Below the pieces are notes generated by a model. That model was not told the origin of the DNA and made no database searches. It was given only the letters and a program-made list of their open reading frames with translations. Position numbers and translations under genes: made by a program. Shown in pieces: positions 35,723-46,359 of a DNA stretch of 64,000 nt. The stretch is from Stenocarpella maydis (Eukaryota > Ascomycota > Sordariomycetes > Diaporthales > Diaporthaceae), in contig NQMI01000009.1 of the NCBI GenBank assembly GCA_002270565.1, positions 426,111 through 490,110 on the forward strand. The letters run 5' to 3'. Each line of letters opens with the position of its first letter. The stretch's first letter is position 1.

Positions 35723-37537
35723 ATGGTGAGCTTCCAGTGCGAATGTAAGTCAGGACATCCCCGATTCCACCCTGCCACGAGATCACCCCAAAACCCTCAT
35801 CACTTGATTAGACTCTGTGCCACTATGGCGAAGCTCATGTCTTGTCTAAACCATCATCCCCCGGCCCTTGCCTACGCACACCCCACCCTCCCAAGCTGCC
35901 GTCTTGGTGCCACACACGCCGGACTTAGCACGTCACACACCCCCTCCACCATGTCCTCAGTCGCATTCCCGCCCTCCAGCTACTGCCCCTTTCCGTCCGA
36001 TGGCATTGAGACCACCCCCAGTCCGTGTCTCTGCTGCATTATGACAATCCCAATTCCAGTTATATCCTTCTCCAGAACCCAAACGCTCACACCCCTTCCC
36101 GGCCTTCATGCTGCTCCCTCTTCCCAATATACTCTGCTTCCTCTGCACCTCCCACCTCGTCAAAATCCAAACTAACGTCTCGCCCAAATGTAGCATGCGG
36201 TGATGTCTTGACCAAGAAGAAACTTGATCAGCACAAGAACCGCTGCCGTGGCGCTACCTTTACTTGCATTGATTGCATGGTCCATTTCTACGGCAGTGAC
36301 TACCGATCCCATACGGTATGGCATCCAATGCTACCCTAGGCTCAGCAATCACGCCAGCAACCCCAGACTGACCAGCTCGCAGAGTTGCATGACCGAGGAA
36401 CAAAAGTATCAAGGAGCTCTCTACAAGAACAAGAAAGCAAAGACGGCGCCAACAAACACGCAGCCCGCGCAAACGGACATGGCTTACGCAGCTTACGTCG
36501 AGGACGTCGCCGACTACGAGGGATGGGAGGATATCCCGCCCGCACCACCTCGCGTTCCCAGCCCGCCCGGGGCCTGTAGTGGATTCAACGTCTTCGACTA
36601 CCAGGTGAACGCAACGCCGAGCGCATCCACTGTCGCGATACCACAAGTCACTGCTCCAGCTCCCGAGGCCGCCGAGAGCACCGAGCTGGTACGGTACGAG
36701 TATAAGCGGGAATCCTACCAAGACGTCGATGCGGACATGATGGCCGATGACGAGGCTCTTATTCAATATGGATCTGGCCCCGTCCCGGCCGAATCCGGTT
36801 CTTTCAAGACGCCCGCGCCGAGAAGGGATCGGAAGAAGGTAGGCAAGGAGGACAAGAAGGACAAGAAGCGGAAGCGGTTGCATGTGGACACGCGCGACCT
36901 CGACATGCCGGATGCGCCTGTCCTCCACTCTGATCTTACCGGCGGGCTGAACCGTCTGATGAGCAGACCGCACGCCTTCCCCCCATCGCCCGACTACTCT
37001 GGATCTGGCGGAGAGGTTGGCGAGAACCCCGCGAGCCCGTTGAAGAAATCCAAACACTCCAAACACCACAGGTCGAGCCGGCCGGATAGCGGGATATTCA
37101 ACGGCATCGCCTCAATGCTGGCAAGCGGGAGCTCGAAGCCAGCAGCCAAGTCAAAGAAGCGCAAGCACACCTCCACGTCGACGTCAGCAACCACCAAGAA
37201 GCGCCATTCCCACACCTCAAAACGACTGGAAGGCGCCAAGGAAGTCAAGATGCTCGAGTACAACAAGGGTGATGAAGGAGAGTCCAGGGATGGCCGGGGC
37301 ACCATGGTGGTTTTCAAACCTCATGCAGATTTGTTCCTGAGTCTGATCAACAAGGGTCCCGACAGCGAGCGCGGGTGCAGCGTCAACAAAGCTCTGAAGC
37401 GATACCACCGTGAACGTAGCAGCACGGGCCGGGCTGCCAGGTCGATCGAAGAGAAGGAGCTTTTCCGCGAACTCCGCCTACGTCGCAATGACCAGGGCGA
37501 GATTGTCTTGTTCAGCGTCCCAGCGGAGGAGGATTGA
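35723..37537 (+). CDS. LYAR-type C2HC zinc finger nucleolar protein
   Basis: Three exons, 35723-35744, 36194-36315 and 36383-37537, encode 432 residues. Exon 1 is only 22 nt (MVSFQCE), followed by a 449-nt intron that is long for this window. The join gives MVSFQCESCGDVLTKKKL, then HKNRC, TCIDCMVHF and SHTSCMTEEQKYQ, a complete LYAR zinc finger over residues 1-60. The rest is acidic and disordered with several Lys/Arg clusters (KKDKKRKR and others) suited to nucleolar retention. A short conserved-looking C-terminus follows (NKALKRYHRERS to ELFRELRLRRNDQGEIVLF). Animal LYAR acts in rRNA processing and growth; the fungal role is inferred from the domain. The exon 1 call is supported by exact phase and by completion of the first zinc-ligand pair. 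Confidence 0.9.
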
Positions 37538-38266
37538 GCGTTCTACAATGTGTGTTTGCAGCATATTACGGTTTTGCATATCGGCCACCGAGTCGGCCTC
37601 TGGCTTTATCTTGGGCTGGAAGTGGAGTTACCATGGCGGTTCTGGCGGTCTGAATGATACCTCGACGTGTACTGTGAGCTTGATGCTCCATGTTTGCAAG
37701 GCGAAGCGTTTGCTTTTGTGTGTGCTTCCGGCCGTGGCTCGGATGTGAAGGGAGGCCCTTTTTGAGTGAAAACGCATTGATGGACTGGTCGAAGAGCTTC
37801 GGCGATCCTGATGTTCATGTATTTCCCATGTACCGGATTGGGTCTGCGGACTAATGGGTTCGCTCCTTAGCTGGATCTCAACGGAGCTTATAGAGCAAGG
37901 AACAGGTGTTGCGGCCAGGCCCTGCACGGTACATAGGTTTCGTGCCTTGTTTCTTCGGATTCATTTTCTTGGGCGAGCAGACAAATATCACTTCGTCCCC
38001 CTGGCTGCTTCTGATGACCTGATTATTTGTATCATTCCATATCTGAAGCCTAGTATAAGGCGTTCTTCACGTCACCCCGCACGCGGAATATCACTATGCT
38101 CTGACTCGATCGTGACTCGATCGTGACCCGAGGCTTCCTCGGCTCACAGGAGCTCCCGGTGGCTACCCGCCGCCTCTCATTCCGCCATCAGGATTGTTGT
38201 AGCATTTGTGGGCCCGTCACTCCAGGAAACGAGTCCGGCGGCCGGCTTTGCGCTCCGTTCAAGTTC
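37538..38266. other. Convergent intergenic region
   Basis: Lies between the 3' ends of the LYAR-type gene (+) and PEX10 (-). It contains a short direct repeat around 38100-38130 (CGATCGTGACTCGATCGTGAC). No gene seen. Confidence 0.55.
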
Positions 38267-39514
38267 TCAAGCCACCCGCAAGGGCAGTATGTGTTGCACC
38301 AAGGCCTCCCGCCTGCACAGCGGGCACTCGGGCTTCTCCCTGACCCAGTCGCCGATGCACGACCAGCAGAAGACGTGGCCGCACTGGGTGGCCGAGGGGT
38401 CCTTGAGCTCCTCCAGGCACAGCGTGCACTTGCGCTGCGACCGGCCCTTGATCCAGCCCATGACGGCGTCCCCGGTGCCGAGGTCGTACCTGGCGGCGTC
38501 GCCCCTGGGCACGGGCGTGTGCGTCGTGGCGCCGATGGCGGCCTTGGAGCGCTGGCCGGGCCCGGAGCCGCCAGCCTGCAGCAGGAGGTCGTTGTTGCCG
38601 CTGCCGTAGCTGTGGGCGTGATCGAGCGAGACGTCGGCGCGGCCGAAGGCCCGCTCCCGGATGGCGGCCTCGACGCTGACGTCCTCGGGGGTGGTCGCCC
38701 CGACGAGGACGGACCGGACGTGCAGGTAGGCCTGGACGGCAAGCTGGACGACGAGGAGGACGCCGAGGACCTCGTAACCCGCGCGGCCGTCCCTGCCCTC
38801 GCCGCCCGGGTGCTCGGGCAGCCTGCGGATGAAGACGTAGCGCAGCCCCGCGATGCGCTTTGACAGCGAGTAGTAGGCACCCGTGAAGTAGAAGGTGGCC
38901 AGGACGGCGGCGTGGACGTGGGCCCCCGACGTCAGCGCCGAGAGGTGCGTCAGGAGGTAGCGCCCCGCGCGGTACTCGGCGCTGTTGTGCGCGGCCCTGT
39001 GCTTCCTCTGCAGCTGGGCCAGGCGGGCCTCGAGGCGGCTGCGGAGGCGGCTGCGGACGGCCGGGAGGACGCGCGAGAGGGCGTAGGGGGCCAGGACCGA
39101 GAGGGCGATCAGGCTGGAGCGGCGGCCGATGGAGGGGAGCCTGGGCCCGCCTGGCGGGGATTCTGCTGCGGTGCTGGTTGCCTTGTCACTGGGGCGTGAG
39201 GATGTCGGCTTGGAGCCCGAGGGCGCCTCGACCTGTATGAGATCACAATATTCCTCCCCCAGGGTGCGGTTCCCTATCAGGGTGGTCAGGCAGAGGTAGA
39301 GCAGGTCGGCGACTGTGCGCGACTCATTGGCCCATGCGTGTGCGGAACGGGCGCCCAGCAGTCGCCTGTGGAGGTCGACGAGCTGATTCGTCAGTAGGCC
39401 CTGGAAGTATGCGTCTTTCTGGTGCGCGCGGATGATGTCTGGCGCCGCGGCGTAGGGAAAAGGCGACGAGGCAGTGCTCGACCGCGCTGCGGGCTGCTGA
39501 GTGGCAGAGGCCAT
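38267..39514 (-). CDS. PEX10: Peroxisomal RING E3 ubiquitin ligase Pex10
   Basis: Single exon, 415 residues. Pex10 forms the peroxisomal membrane E3 complex with Pex2 and Pex12, which ubiquitinates the receptor Pex5 for recycling or removal. The Pex2/Pex12-like N-terminal region starts near PDIIRAHQKDAYFQ and contains several hydrophobic helices, including TFYFTGAYYSLSKRIAGLRY before a VFIRR turn. The C3HC4 RING lies at residues 363-402 (CTLC, CGHVFCWSC, CPLC). A low-complexity segment with Pro, Ser and Thr at about 100-125 and a Gly/Ser-rich stretch before the RING are variable in the family. The start codon is the first in frame and the length matches fungal Pex10. It is divergent from the Erd1-like gene. 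Confidence 0.95.
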   Translation of the reverse strand: MASATQQPAARSSTASSPFPYAAAPDIIRAHQKDAYFQGLLTNQLVDLHRRLLGARSAHAWANESRTVADLLYLCLTTLIGNRTLGEEYCDLIQVEAPSGSKPTSSRPSDKATSTAAESPPGGPRLPSIGRRSSLIALSVLAPYALSRVLPAVRSRLRSRLEARLAQLQRKHRAAHNSAEYRAGRYLLTHLSALTSGAHVHAAVLATFYFTGAYYSLSKRIAGLRYVFIRRLPEHPGGEGRDGRAGYEVLGVLLVVQLAVQAYLHVRSVLVGATTPEDVSVEAAIRERAFGRADVSLDHAHSYGSGNNDLLLQAGGSGPGQRSKAAIGATTHTPVPRGDAARYDLGTGDAVMGWIKGRSQRKCTLCLEELKDPSATQCGHVFCWSCIGDWVREKPECPLCRREALVQHILPLRVA

Positions 39515-40156
39515 GGTTTTCCAGTTGCACCTAGGTCGTCTGCCCGGGATGTCGTCAACAGTATATAGCTCGTCGGGTTGTGAGCATCTTCAAGACCTCG
39601 TCTTGAGAGGAGAGGACTGGAGAAGTATGGCTGGGAATGTGAGCCGCCACCCTCAAGCCTCCCTTACATCACTGTGGTGTAGTGTATTGTACTGTGGTGT
39701 AGTTTGGTGGAGTTGTGAGGTTGATAGATAGCCGGCTCGCCTGGGCTGAGTGAGGAGATCAGCCTCGGCACATTACACTACCTAGGTAGTGTACACAGTA
39801 TGGCCCAGTGACTGGGCTGACACAGGCAGACAGGGAAGGCTGGTCCCCAGTCTCAGCCGCTAATGCAGGCAAGGGGGCTGGCTCCATTGCCGATGACGTG
39901 AAATCCCCCCCTAAAATTAAACAGACACTTTTTCTACCTGCGACGTATGCATATACGTACACATTCGCATCTGCCCACAAACATATCCATACGCAACATA
40001 CACGCCCCCTCGACTCCCAGCCCCATCAGTCGGCAGTCTTCTCACCAACGCCCTAGGCCCTATGCCCTACGGGAGATCCTCTCGCTCGACCCTTTTCGAT
40101 GTATCCGGCCATCAGACAGCGCTTCATCGGAGGACGGACATAGGCAGGTGACCACA
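39515..40156. promoter_or_regulatory. Divergent promoter of PEX10 and the Erd1-like gene
   Basis: 642 bp between the two start codons. It contains ACCTAGGT at 39529-39536 and a perfect 20-bp palindrome at 39774-39793 centred on a second ACCTAGGT. The last 150 bp on the plus strand are C-rich with CA-type motifs typical of fungal leaders. Regulatory function of the palindrome is unknown. Confidence 0.5.
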
Positions 40157-41498
40157 ATGGACGGCGACCCGGCGGTTGAGCCGCAGCTCGACTCCTTCAG
40201 CCTGACCTTTCCCCTGCCTTACCGTGTTGCCTTCATCGTCGTCCTAGGTAGGGACCAGGACCACCCCAAGCCTCCCCCTCACTACGTGGCCACTGCTGAC
40301 CGCCGTCCGCACGCCCACCGCAGCCGTCTGGGGTTGGGGCATCAACCTACACCATCTCTACAACCTCAAGATCGATGTGCCCTCGCTCATCCGCTACCCG
40401 CAGCGGTCCTCGGCCTCACACCCCCCGCACCACAGGTCGACCTACCGCCTCGCGACCGTCCTGTCCTCGACGCTCGCCTTCTCCCTCGTCACATTCTGGC
40501 TCTTCTCCCACCGCGACCCGAAGCTCGTCGTATACTATGACTGGATGCCCATGACCTACCTGCTCGTGCTGGCCATGCTCTTCGTCCTGCCGCTGCGGCC
40601 CCTGGCCCTCTCTCACGGCGGCCGCTCGCGGCTGCTGGCGACGCTCAAGCGCGTGAGCATCGGCGGGCTCGCGCAGGCCAGCGACGGCAAGTTCGGCGAC
40701 ATCCTGCTGGCCGACGTGCTCACCTCGTACGCCAAGGTCATGGGCGACCTGTTCGTCTGTGTCTGCATGATGTTCTTCCACGGCGGCGAGGGCAGCGCGA
40801 CCGACCGGCCCGATCGCAACTGCGGCGGCCGCTTCCTCGTGCCCCTCATCATGGCCGTGCCATACCTGATCCGCCTGCGCCAGTGCCTCATCGAGTTTGT
40901 CCGCGTGCGCTCCGCCCCCTACAAGGAGAGCGCCGGCTGGGGCGGGCAGCACCTGGCCAACGCGTGCAAGTACGCCACCGCCTTCCCCGTGCTGCTCTTT
41001 AGCGCCCTGCAGCGCAACCTGCCCGACGACACCCCGTCCTCGAGCAAGGCCGGGCTCTACCGCGCCTGGGCCGCCGCCTGCCTGGTCAACAGCCTGTACA
41101 GCTTCTACTGGGATGTCGCCAAGGACTGGGACCTGACGCTCTTCTCGCCCCGCCGCGAGCGCGAGTCCCCCGAGCACGCCTTCGGCCTGCGACGGAGGCT
41201 CATGGTCGGCGGGCCAGCCCTCTACTACCTCGTCATCGCCGCCGACCTCATGCTGCGCTGCACGTGGAGCCTCAAGCTCAGCCCCCACCTCGACCACATC
41301 ACCGACTTCGAGTCTTCCATCTTCATCATCGAGTTCCTCGAGGTCTTGCGCCGCTGGGTCTGGATCTTCTTCCGCGTCGAGACCGAGTGGCTGCGGAACA
41401 ACGGCGGCCTGCACGGCGGGGCCCCGGCCGCCGGCCTCGCCGTCGACGACATCCTGCTAGGCGACTACCAGGCCAAGTATGAGGATGATGAGGAATAG
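40157..41498 (+). CDS. ERD1: EXS-domain membrane protein, Erd1 homologue
   Basis: Two exons, 40157-40247 and 40324-41498, encode 421 residues. The intron has a GTAGGG donor and a GCTGAC branch point. Yeast Erd1 is a Golgi multispan protein needed for retention of ER luminal proteins and for phosphate recycling and glycosyltransferase sorting. The join rebuilds VVLAVWGWGINLHHLYNLKI, the usual Erd1/EXS entry. The EXS domain follows, with DILLADVLTSYAKVMGDLFV, the PYLIRLRQCLIEF stretch and HLANACKYATAFPV; it continues to LYSFYWDVAKDWDL and ends with FLEVLRRWVWIFFRVETEWLRNN, all hallmarks of the XPR1/ERD1 family. No SPX domain precedes it, which separates it from phosphate exporters of the Syg1/XPR1 type. 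The C-terminal acidic tail (KYEDDEE) is short. Confidence 0.93.
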
Positions 41499-41990
41499 GG
41501 CTTCTTTTTCTGCATCCTGCCGAGGCTCTGTGAGAACGACAGGCGGCTCGATTTTTACACCATGGGTTACTCTCTTGGATGAAGATGTTTCTGTTTTTTC
41601 TTTGTCTCCATAGCATGTTTCGCAGTCATGATACCAGGGTTCAAAGAAGGGGTGGAGACGGGGGAGTTTGGTGGCGCAAACCATAATTAAAATTGAATTA
41701 AATATGCATTGAAGCCCTTCTGAACTGTTTTTTTTTCTTCGCTGCCTGATTATGAGAACGCCGCCCTATGCTCCAGCAAGGTTTAGTTTGTGCTGCCTTG
41801 TACAAGGATACAGCACCAGGAACCTCCGGATTCAATCCCGCCAGCACTCATTGTGCAAAGCCCCTTTTCTATCTTGAAGGACGCCAATTCATGAACCCAT
41901 GCTCATATTGCTTGCGCCGGCACGAGTAGTAAAGCAGAAACGGATGCAGGGGTATCGTAGTTTTGTTTCTCTCCTCGTCCCCCCCCCCCN
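41499..41990. other. ERD1 3' flank running into an assembly ambiguity
   Basis: Contains the ERD1 3' UTR and A/T-rich sequence near 41680-41740, then a short hairpin (GTGCTG ... CAGCAC, about 41790-41816), and ends in a C run and the N at 41991. No gene seen other than the broken one described next. Confidence 0.5.
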
Positions 41991-41991
41991 G
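41991..41991. other. Single ambiguous base in a poly-C run
   Basis: The only N in the window, placed at the end of about ten C (41981-41990). It may mark an unresolved homopolymer, a collapsed GC hairpin or a contig join. Confidence 0.95.
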
Positions 41992-42150
41992 CTCTCGGCA
42001 GCCCGTCTGGAAGGGAGGATCGAGGTCGTGGGAGGGGCGCGGTATGTCGAAGGTGCGCCAGTGGAGGAAGGCCTCGATGTAGAGGGGAATGAGGATCGAG
42101 GAGAGGATGATGAGGAAACGCCGCGAGGGGCGAGGCAGGGACTGGAACAT
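41992..42150 (-). pseudogene. Broken 5' end of a type II membrane protein, probably a GT15 mannosyltransferase
   Basis: From the ATG at 42150 the minus strand reads MFQSLPRPSRRF, then a strong membrane helix (LIILSSILIPLYIEAFL), then a stem ending in DLDPPFQTGCRE, where the N interrupts. A short cytoplasmic basic tail, a signal anchor and a DxPFxTGCxxP stem are typical of fungal Kre2/Mnt1/Ktr-family alpha-1,2-mannosyltransferases. The following codon (C-N-G) could be Pro, as the family expects. Beyond the N the frame turns into a Gly run and then unrelated sequence with a stop near 41869. No catalytic domain appears anywhere downstream. A (CT)n tract precedes the gene. Either the assembly lost the rest of the gene or the genomic copy is truncated. 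GT15 assignment is tentative because the catalytic part is not visible. Confidence 0.42.
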
Positions 42151-42232
42151 GTTGACGGCGTAATCCCTATATGGCTTGTGGTGATTTTGGAGAGTATTGC
42201 ATTCTCGTCGCCTGGCCTCTGTCTCTCTCCTT

Positions 42233-42237
<5 letters not shown>

Positions 42238-42276
<39 letters not shown>
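42238..42276. repeat. (CT)n microsatellite
   Basis: Nearly uninterrupted CT dinucleotides. On the minus strand it is a (GA)n run about 90 bp upstream of the broken mannosyltransferase-like start, giving an artificial Arg-Glu open frame. Confidence 0.92.
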
Positions 42277-44377
42277 GTTTGTGTGGATGTATTTGTGTCT
42301 CCTATTTTGTGAGCTAAGGTGGTGCCGGGTGTCCACCTGGGCTCTGACCTGCTCTGACCGAACGCCTGCTTGGGAAGGAGGTGACAGAGCTCAGCCTCAG
42401 TGTCAGGAGGGCGCGAGTGAAGTTGGGACGGAGCGCAGACGACAGTCACGGTCGCGGTCACGGACTCTTCGTGAGGAAGGGACCGAAGGGGACGAAACTG
42501 GCGAAGCAAGCAAGCTGGGGGCAGGCGAAGACGAGCAGGTGGCCGGATCGTGGTGGGCCCAGGGTCGGAGGCACCCACAGGACAACAGACAAAACAACAA
42601 AGGAAAGGAGAAGAGGCGACGCTGGCCGCTTCACAGGTACAGGCCTAGGTCTAGGTCCAGGTCCAGGTCTAGATGGAGAGGGCATACACAGACGGGAGAC
42701 GGCAGATAGAGTATATCCGTTATGTCCACTCGGATCTCTTTGGGCGGAACCGACAGACGTCGGCCAAGCCATACACTAGGAAGGCAAATCTGGGGACCAA
42801 GCTGGGATAAAGCTGTCCATGATCGGTCTGAGCCTCTACGGAGACTGGCGCCGGCCCAGCATCCACCTTCGAGATGAGGGAGAGAGGGAGCGAGGGAGCG
42901 CGACCCCTGTGACGCAAGGCGGACAAGCATCAAGCATCAGGACGAGTCCCAATCCGACGGTTGGCAGGCTATGTGCGCACACAGCAGGATGACAGCTCCT
43001 GACAACCTGCCAGCAGGACAGCAGGGCAGGAAAAAAAGGGTTGACAAATGAATATGGGCCAGGCGGCCGGGGGCGTGGGCCAAGGAGGATTGCAAAGTCA
43101 AGCGGTGCCCATCCCACATCCCATGTGTGGCTCCACTCTCACGAGGAGGCCTGGGATCATCTGGGTGGACGTTGCAGAGAAAAGAGAACGACCAACAAAA
43201 ATAACAAGACTACTGCAGGACCAGGACATGGCATCATCGGATCGCTTCACTAGAGCCGTTTCGCGCCTCCGCCAGTGCCCTTTGAACGGCTGACGGAGTC
43301 GGCTGGCCTCGTGGCCCGGCGCCCCGACTTGACTGGCTGCGTGTTTCATGGCGTCAGGAGCAGCAATGCGAAGCATCTCGTCTGTTGCCAGCCGATCGTC
43401 GGTGGTGCATGTGCCAGTGCGCATCTCGACACGGCAATGTGCGAGGCGGTGAGTTGCAACGACCTGGAACCTTACTCAAAACCCCCAACATTTCTAAGAT
43501 TGTCCACGACATTGCGACCAGAGGCGGAGCCCCTCCTGCGCCTACTACACTATTATTGTACACACACGCGCGCGCGCACGCACACGCAAGCTGCGACAGC
43601 CTGCGACACCCTCTCCGTTCGAGTCTGACGACCTCTGCATGCCAACTGAGCCCTCTCGGGCCTGCCTGCCTGCCTGCACGCCTACACCACCTAGGTGTTT
43701 GTATGGGGTGTATCGGGATCCAGCTCACCCGCCCGCCGCCGATCCTCATGTGGCCGGGGCCTGTGTGGTGTATGTAGACTAGATACTACTATGTAGTGTA
43801 TTTATTATTATTAGTACACTAGCCTGGCATGCTGCCAGGGCTGTGTCGAGTCGCGACATTGCTTGGTGTAACCCTTCTAGAAGGCAATCCTTCCCCCAGG
43901 TGACACCACATACCGGCCCGGAACCCCGGCACCTACAGTAGTCGCATCTCAATTCATCTCTTGTCGAGCGCTCGGCACTATTAATATGACGGTGTCCTCG
44001 CCTGAGCACCGGGCACATTATTACCATGCAGGGAAAGTGCACATTCGTGTCATTGGGCCAGACTGGGATTTTTTGGCCGGTTCTGCGCCAAACCAGTTGC
44101 GGATGCACTTTGCCTGATCTTTACCTGGCGACATACCGAGCCTACGCTTTCTGGCCCCCCCTCAACTTCAGCTGCCACACAATTGATGACGGGTTTGGGT
44201 AGGCCAAGGTCGCAGGGGCACGACTTGACGACGTGCATATGCGCCAAAGATTTCTGCTTATGGCTCCCTCCTCAGACGCCATTCAGACAAAGCCCGTTGT
44301 GGCAGCTGCTAGTGCCCCATAACATTGGACCCTAATGCCGGGAATGCATATGGCCTCCGTGGTGTGTGCTCTCTTTG

Positions 44378-44417
44378 TTTTTTTTTTTTGGTTGTTTTTT
44401 TTTTTAAAAAAAAAAAA
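44378..44417. repeat. T-rich/A-rich dyad
   Basis: Twelve T, a GGTTG spacer, eleven T, then twelve A followed by GAAACAAAAAAC. The two halves form an imperfect inverted repeat, about 230 bp upstream of the gene at 44650. Confidence 0.9.
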
Positions 44418-44649
44418 GAAACAAAAAACGGGAAGGCATCGTCAAGTGACACAGGCTGAAAGCGGCTGGACGGCCGCCCCCTTCCCACGCCCGCCTTTGT
44501 GTGCTGGACCCCAAAGAGACAATGGCACTACGAGCGCAGAGTCAATATAGTCGGCTGGCACCCGTCCAGCGTGCAAGCATCGCATCCCCACGAGGACTCC
44601 GGACAGCAGCCTGCGAGTTCGTGATACTGGCAAGTGACATTGCCCGAAT

Positions 44650-46359
44650 ATGATTCCCGGCCGGCACGAAGCTGTCGGTGCTGGCAGGGCCCAGGCACTC
44701 GTGATGGAAGTCGACTTCGCACCACCAAAGCATTCGGCCGAGTACGAGGCAAGGCCGCTGCCAGTGATCCCTCCTCGGGCGTCTTTCTCCATCCCAGATC
44801 TGAAGGCCGCTCTCAAGGCGTCGAGGCGGAACCTCGATATCAAGCAGTGCGTCAACGATTGGGACAGGCAGAATGGTAACATATCAGTGACTACGGCATG
44901 CGGCGGGGGGACTCCACGGAGCCGTTCCCTTCCAGAGAATGATGCGAGTAGCATCCCGACGACACCATCTAACGAGATACTCTCCCCCCAGCCGAGGCAT
45001 AGCAGGCAGAAGATCCTACGCCTGACTGGGAATATCAGCCCTTCCGTGAGTCTGGCCTCGTTGACGCCATCTCTGCACAACTCACAGCAGAAGATCAAGC
45101 AACTCACGGGCCTAGATATCGGCTCGAACAGCCCGGGCGAGAGCCAGCCAGAGGCTCTGCAGCATCCCTTACAGGACGACGTCTCCCCCATCTCGCCGGC
45201 TGAGAGCATCTACTCCAGGGAGGGCCTAGAAGCCACAATCAGCGAGCCGGACTCGGATGCCTCTGACGACACCTTGCACAGCGATCCCGATGAGGACCGT
45301 AATGGGGTGACAACACAGCTTACTGCACCCTCCTTCAATGCCTCATCGAGCCGGCCAATGTCCACGGCGACTGTCTCCCCCGCCGCAGGGAGCCGTCTGA
45401 GCAGCTTCGCCGTGCCGGAGCCCGACACTCGCGGCGAGCGCGACTCAGTAGCAGAGTGCAAGGCCGATTGCCGCCAGACCAACAACCCGGGCCACTCGGA
45501 CTCGTCCAGGAAGAGCTCAGTTACCGCCGTGCCGCTGTACACCACCAGTGGCGGCGACATGGTCAAGTGCAGCCCGTGCGCTTCGGGACCCCCGACCAGT
45601 ATTGTTCAAGACAGAGGGCCCCTGCCCCCTCCATTCGAGCAGCGCAGTCTCATCTGGGACACCAGCCCCATCGAGCACCCCACGTCGGGCGGGCAGGACG
45701 GCGTCTCCCCAACTTCCTCCCCGCCGCCGGCGCCTTCTCCCTCGTCAGATCCGATCCACCGCACGCCAGGTAGCCTCTCGAGCCGCCGAGCTTCCAGCAA
45801 GGGCCCCGTACCGATGCCTCTGGAGCGGGGCGGAGGCCAGCCGCTGAAGTCTGGCAGATATAGCCTCCCGCAGCGGACACCATACCCGCCGCCCCGCCCC
45901 CTGCCGAGCGGGTCGGCGACGAGCGGCTTCGACACCGACTCGGACGACGGCAAGCGCACCTCGTTCCTGGGCAAGGTATTTGGCGCGGGCGGCGGCGGGG
46001 GCACAAGCAGCAAGCGGCAGTCGCGCGGGCCCGCGCCGTCATCGCCAGCGCCAGCGCCCCCCTCTGGCGGGCAGACCTTCACCCCGTCCTCTGGACCAGA
46101 TGCCACGCACCATCGCTCGCGCCAACATCAGCCCCCGCCCCTGGCCCCGGTGTCGCCGCGCTGGCCAGAGGGCTTGGACGAGCCGCGGTCGCCGGTGGGC
46201 GAGGGTGCTTCTCTCGCTTCCGCCTGCGGTGGGTCCGGCAGGCCGTTTTCCTCGGGCGGTGGCCTGTTCCAGCGCGCGAGACAGAGTATTGGCTTCAGGA
46301 CCAGGTCTGATAAGCGGGGGGAAACGCTTAGGGGGAAGATCAGGGTGGCCGAGACGTAG
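44650..46359 (+). CDS. Disordered Ser/Pro-rich protein with duplicated QKI-LTG motif
   Basis: Single open frame of 569 residues with strong GC-rich codon bias; I do not recognise the family. Two copies of a short motif stand about 43 residues apart: SRQKILRLTGNISPS and SQQKIKQLTGLDIGS, both preceded by Ser/Pro-rich sequence that could be phosphorylated. The rest is Ser, Pro and Gly rich with many SP/TP sites and an LGKVFGAGGG patch. A basic C-terminal segment (LFQRARQSIGFRTRSDKR) looks helix-forming and ends the protein. No catalytic domain, signal peptide or membrane helix is visible. An alternative start at 44704 (MEVDFAPPKHSAEYEARP) is equally plausible and would remove 18 residues of unconvincing sequence. 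It is probably a fungal-specific regulatory or scaffold protein; that is inference. Confidence 0.78.
   Translation: MIPGRHEAVGAGRAQALVMEVDFAPPKHSAEYEARPLPVIPPRASFSIPDLKAALKASRRNLDIKQCVNDWDRQNGNISVTTACGGGTPRSRSLPENDASSIPTTPSNEILSPQPRHSRQKILRLTGNISPSVSLASLTPSLHNSQQKIKQLTGLDIGSNSPGESQPEALQHPLQDDVSPISPAESIYSREGLEATISEPDSDASDDTLHSDPDEDRNGVTTQLTAPSFNASSSRPMSTATVSPAAGSRLSSFAVPEPDTRGERDSVAECKADCRQTNNPGHSDSSRKSSVTAVPLYTTSGGDMVKCSPCASGPPTSIVQDRGPLPPPFEQRSLIWDTSPIEHPTSGGQDGVSPTSSPPPAPSPSSDPIHRTPGSLSSRRASSKGPVPMPLERGGGQPLKSGRYSLPQRTPYPPPRPLPSGSATSGFDTDSDDGKRTSFLGKVFGAGGGGGTSSKRQSRGPAPSSPAPAPPSGGQTFTPSSGPDATHHRSRQHQPPPLAPVSPRWPEGLDEPRSPVGEGASLASACGGSGRPFSSGGGLFQRARQSIGFRTRSDKRGETLRGKIRVAET

Larger units (their letters stand above)
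42151..44649. other. Gene-free region, 2.5 kb
   Basis: Contains the CT microsatellite (42238-42276), a CA/CG run near 43560-43590, an ACCTAGGT palindrome (43689-43696), a TTATTATTATTAG stretch near 43800 and a T/A dyad at 44378-44417. No frame has protein features. Confidence 0.5.

Noticed and set aside
40416..41414. Minus-strand open frame of 332 codons
   Set aside because: Shadow of the ERD1 coding strand; Glu/Val/Ala-rich composition is the mirror of its codons.
41780..41850. tRNA-like segment (GTGCTG...CAGCAC with GGATTCAATCCC)
   Set aside because: A T-loop-like sequence and a short stem exist but there is no D arm or anticodon arm of proper size.
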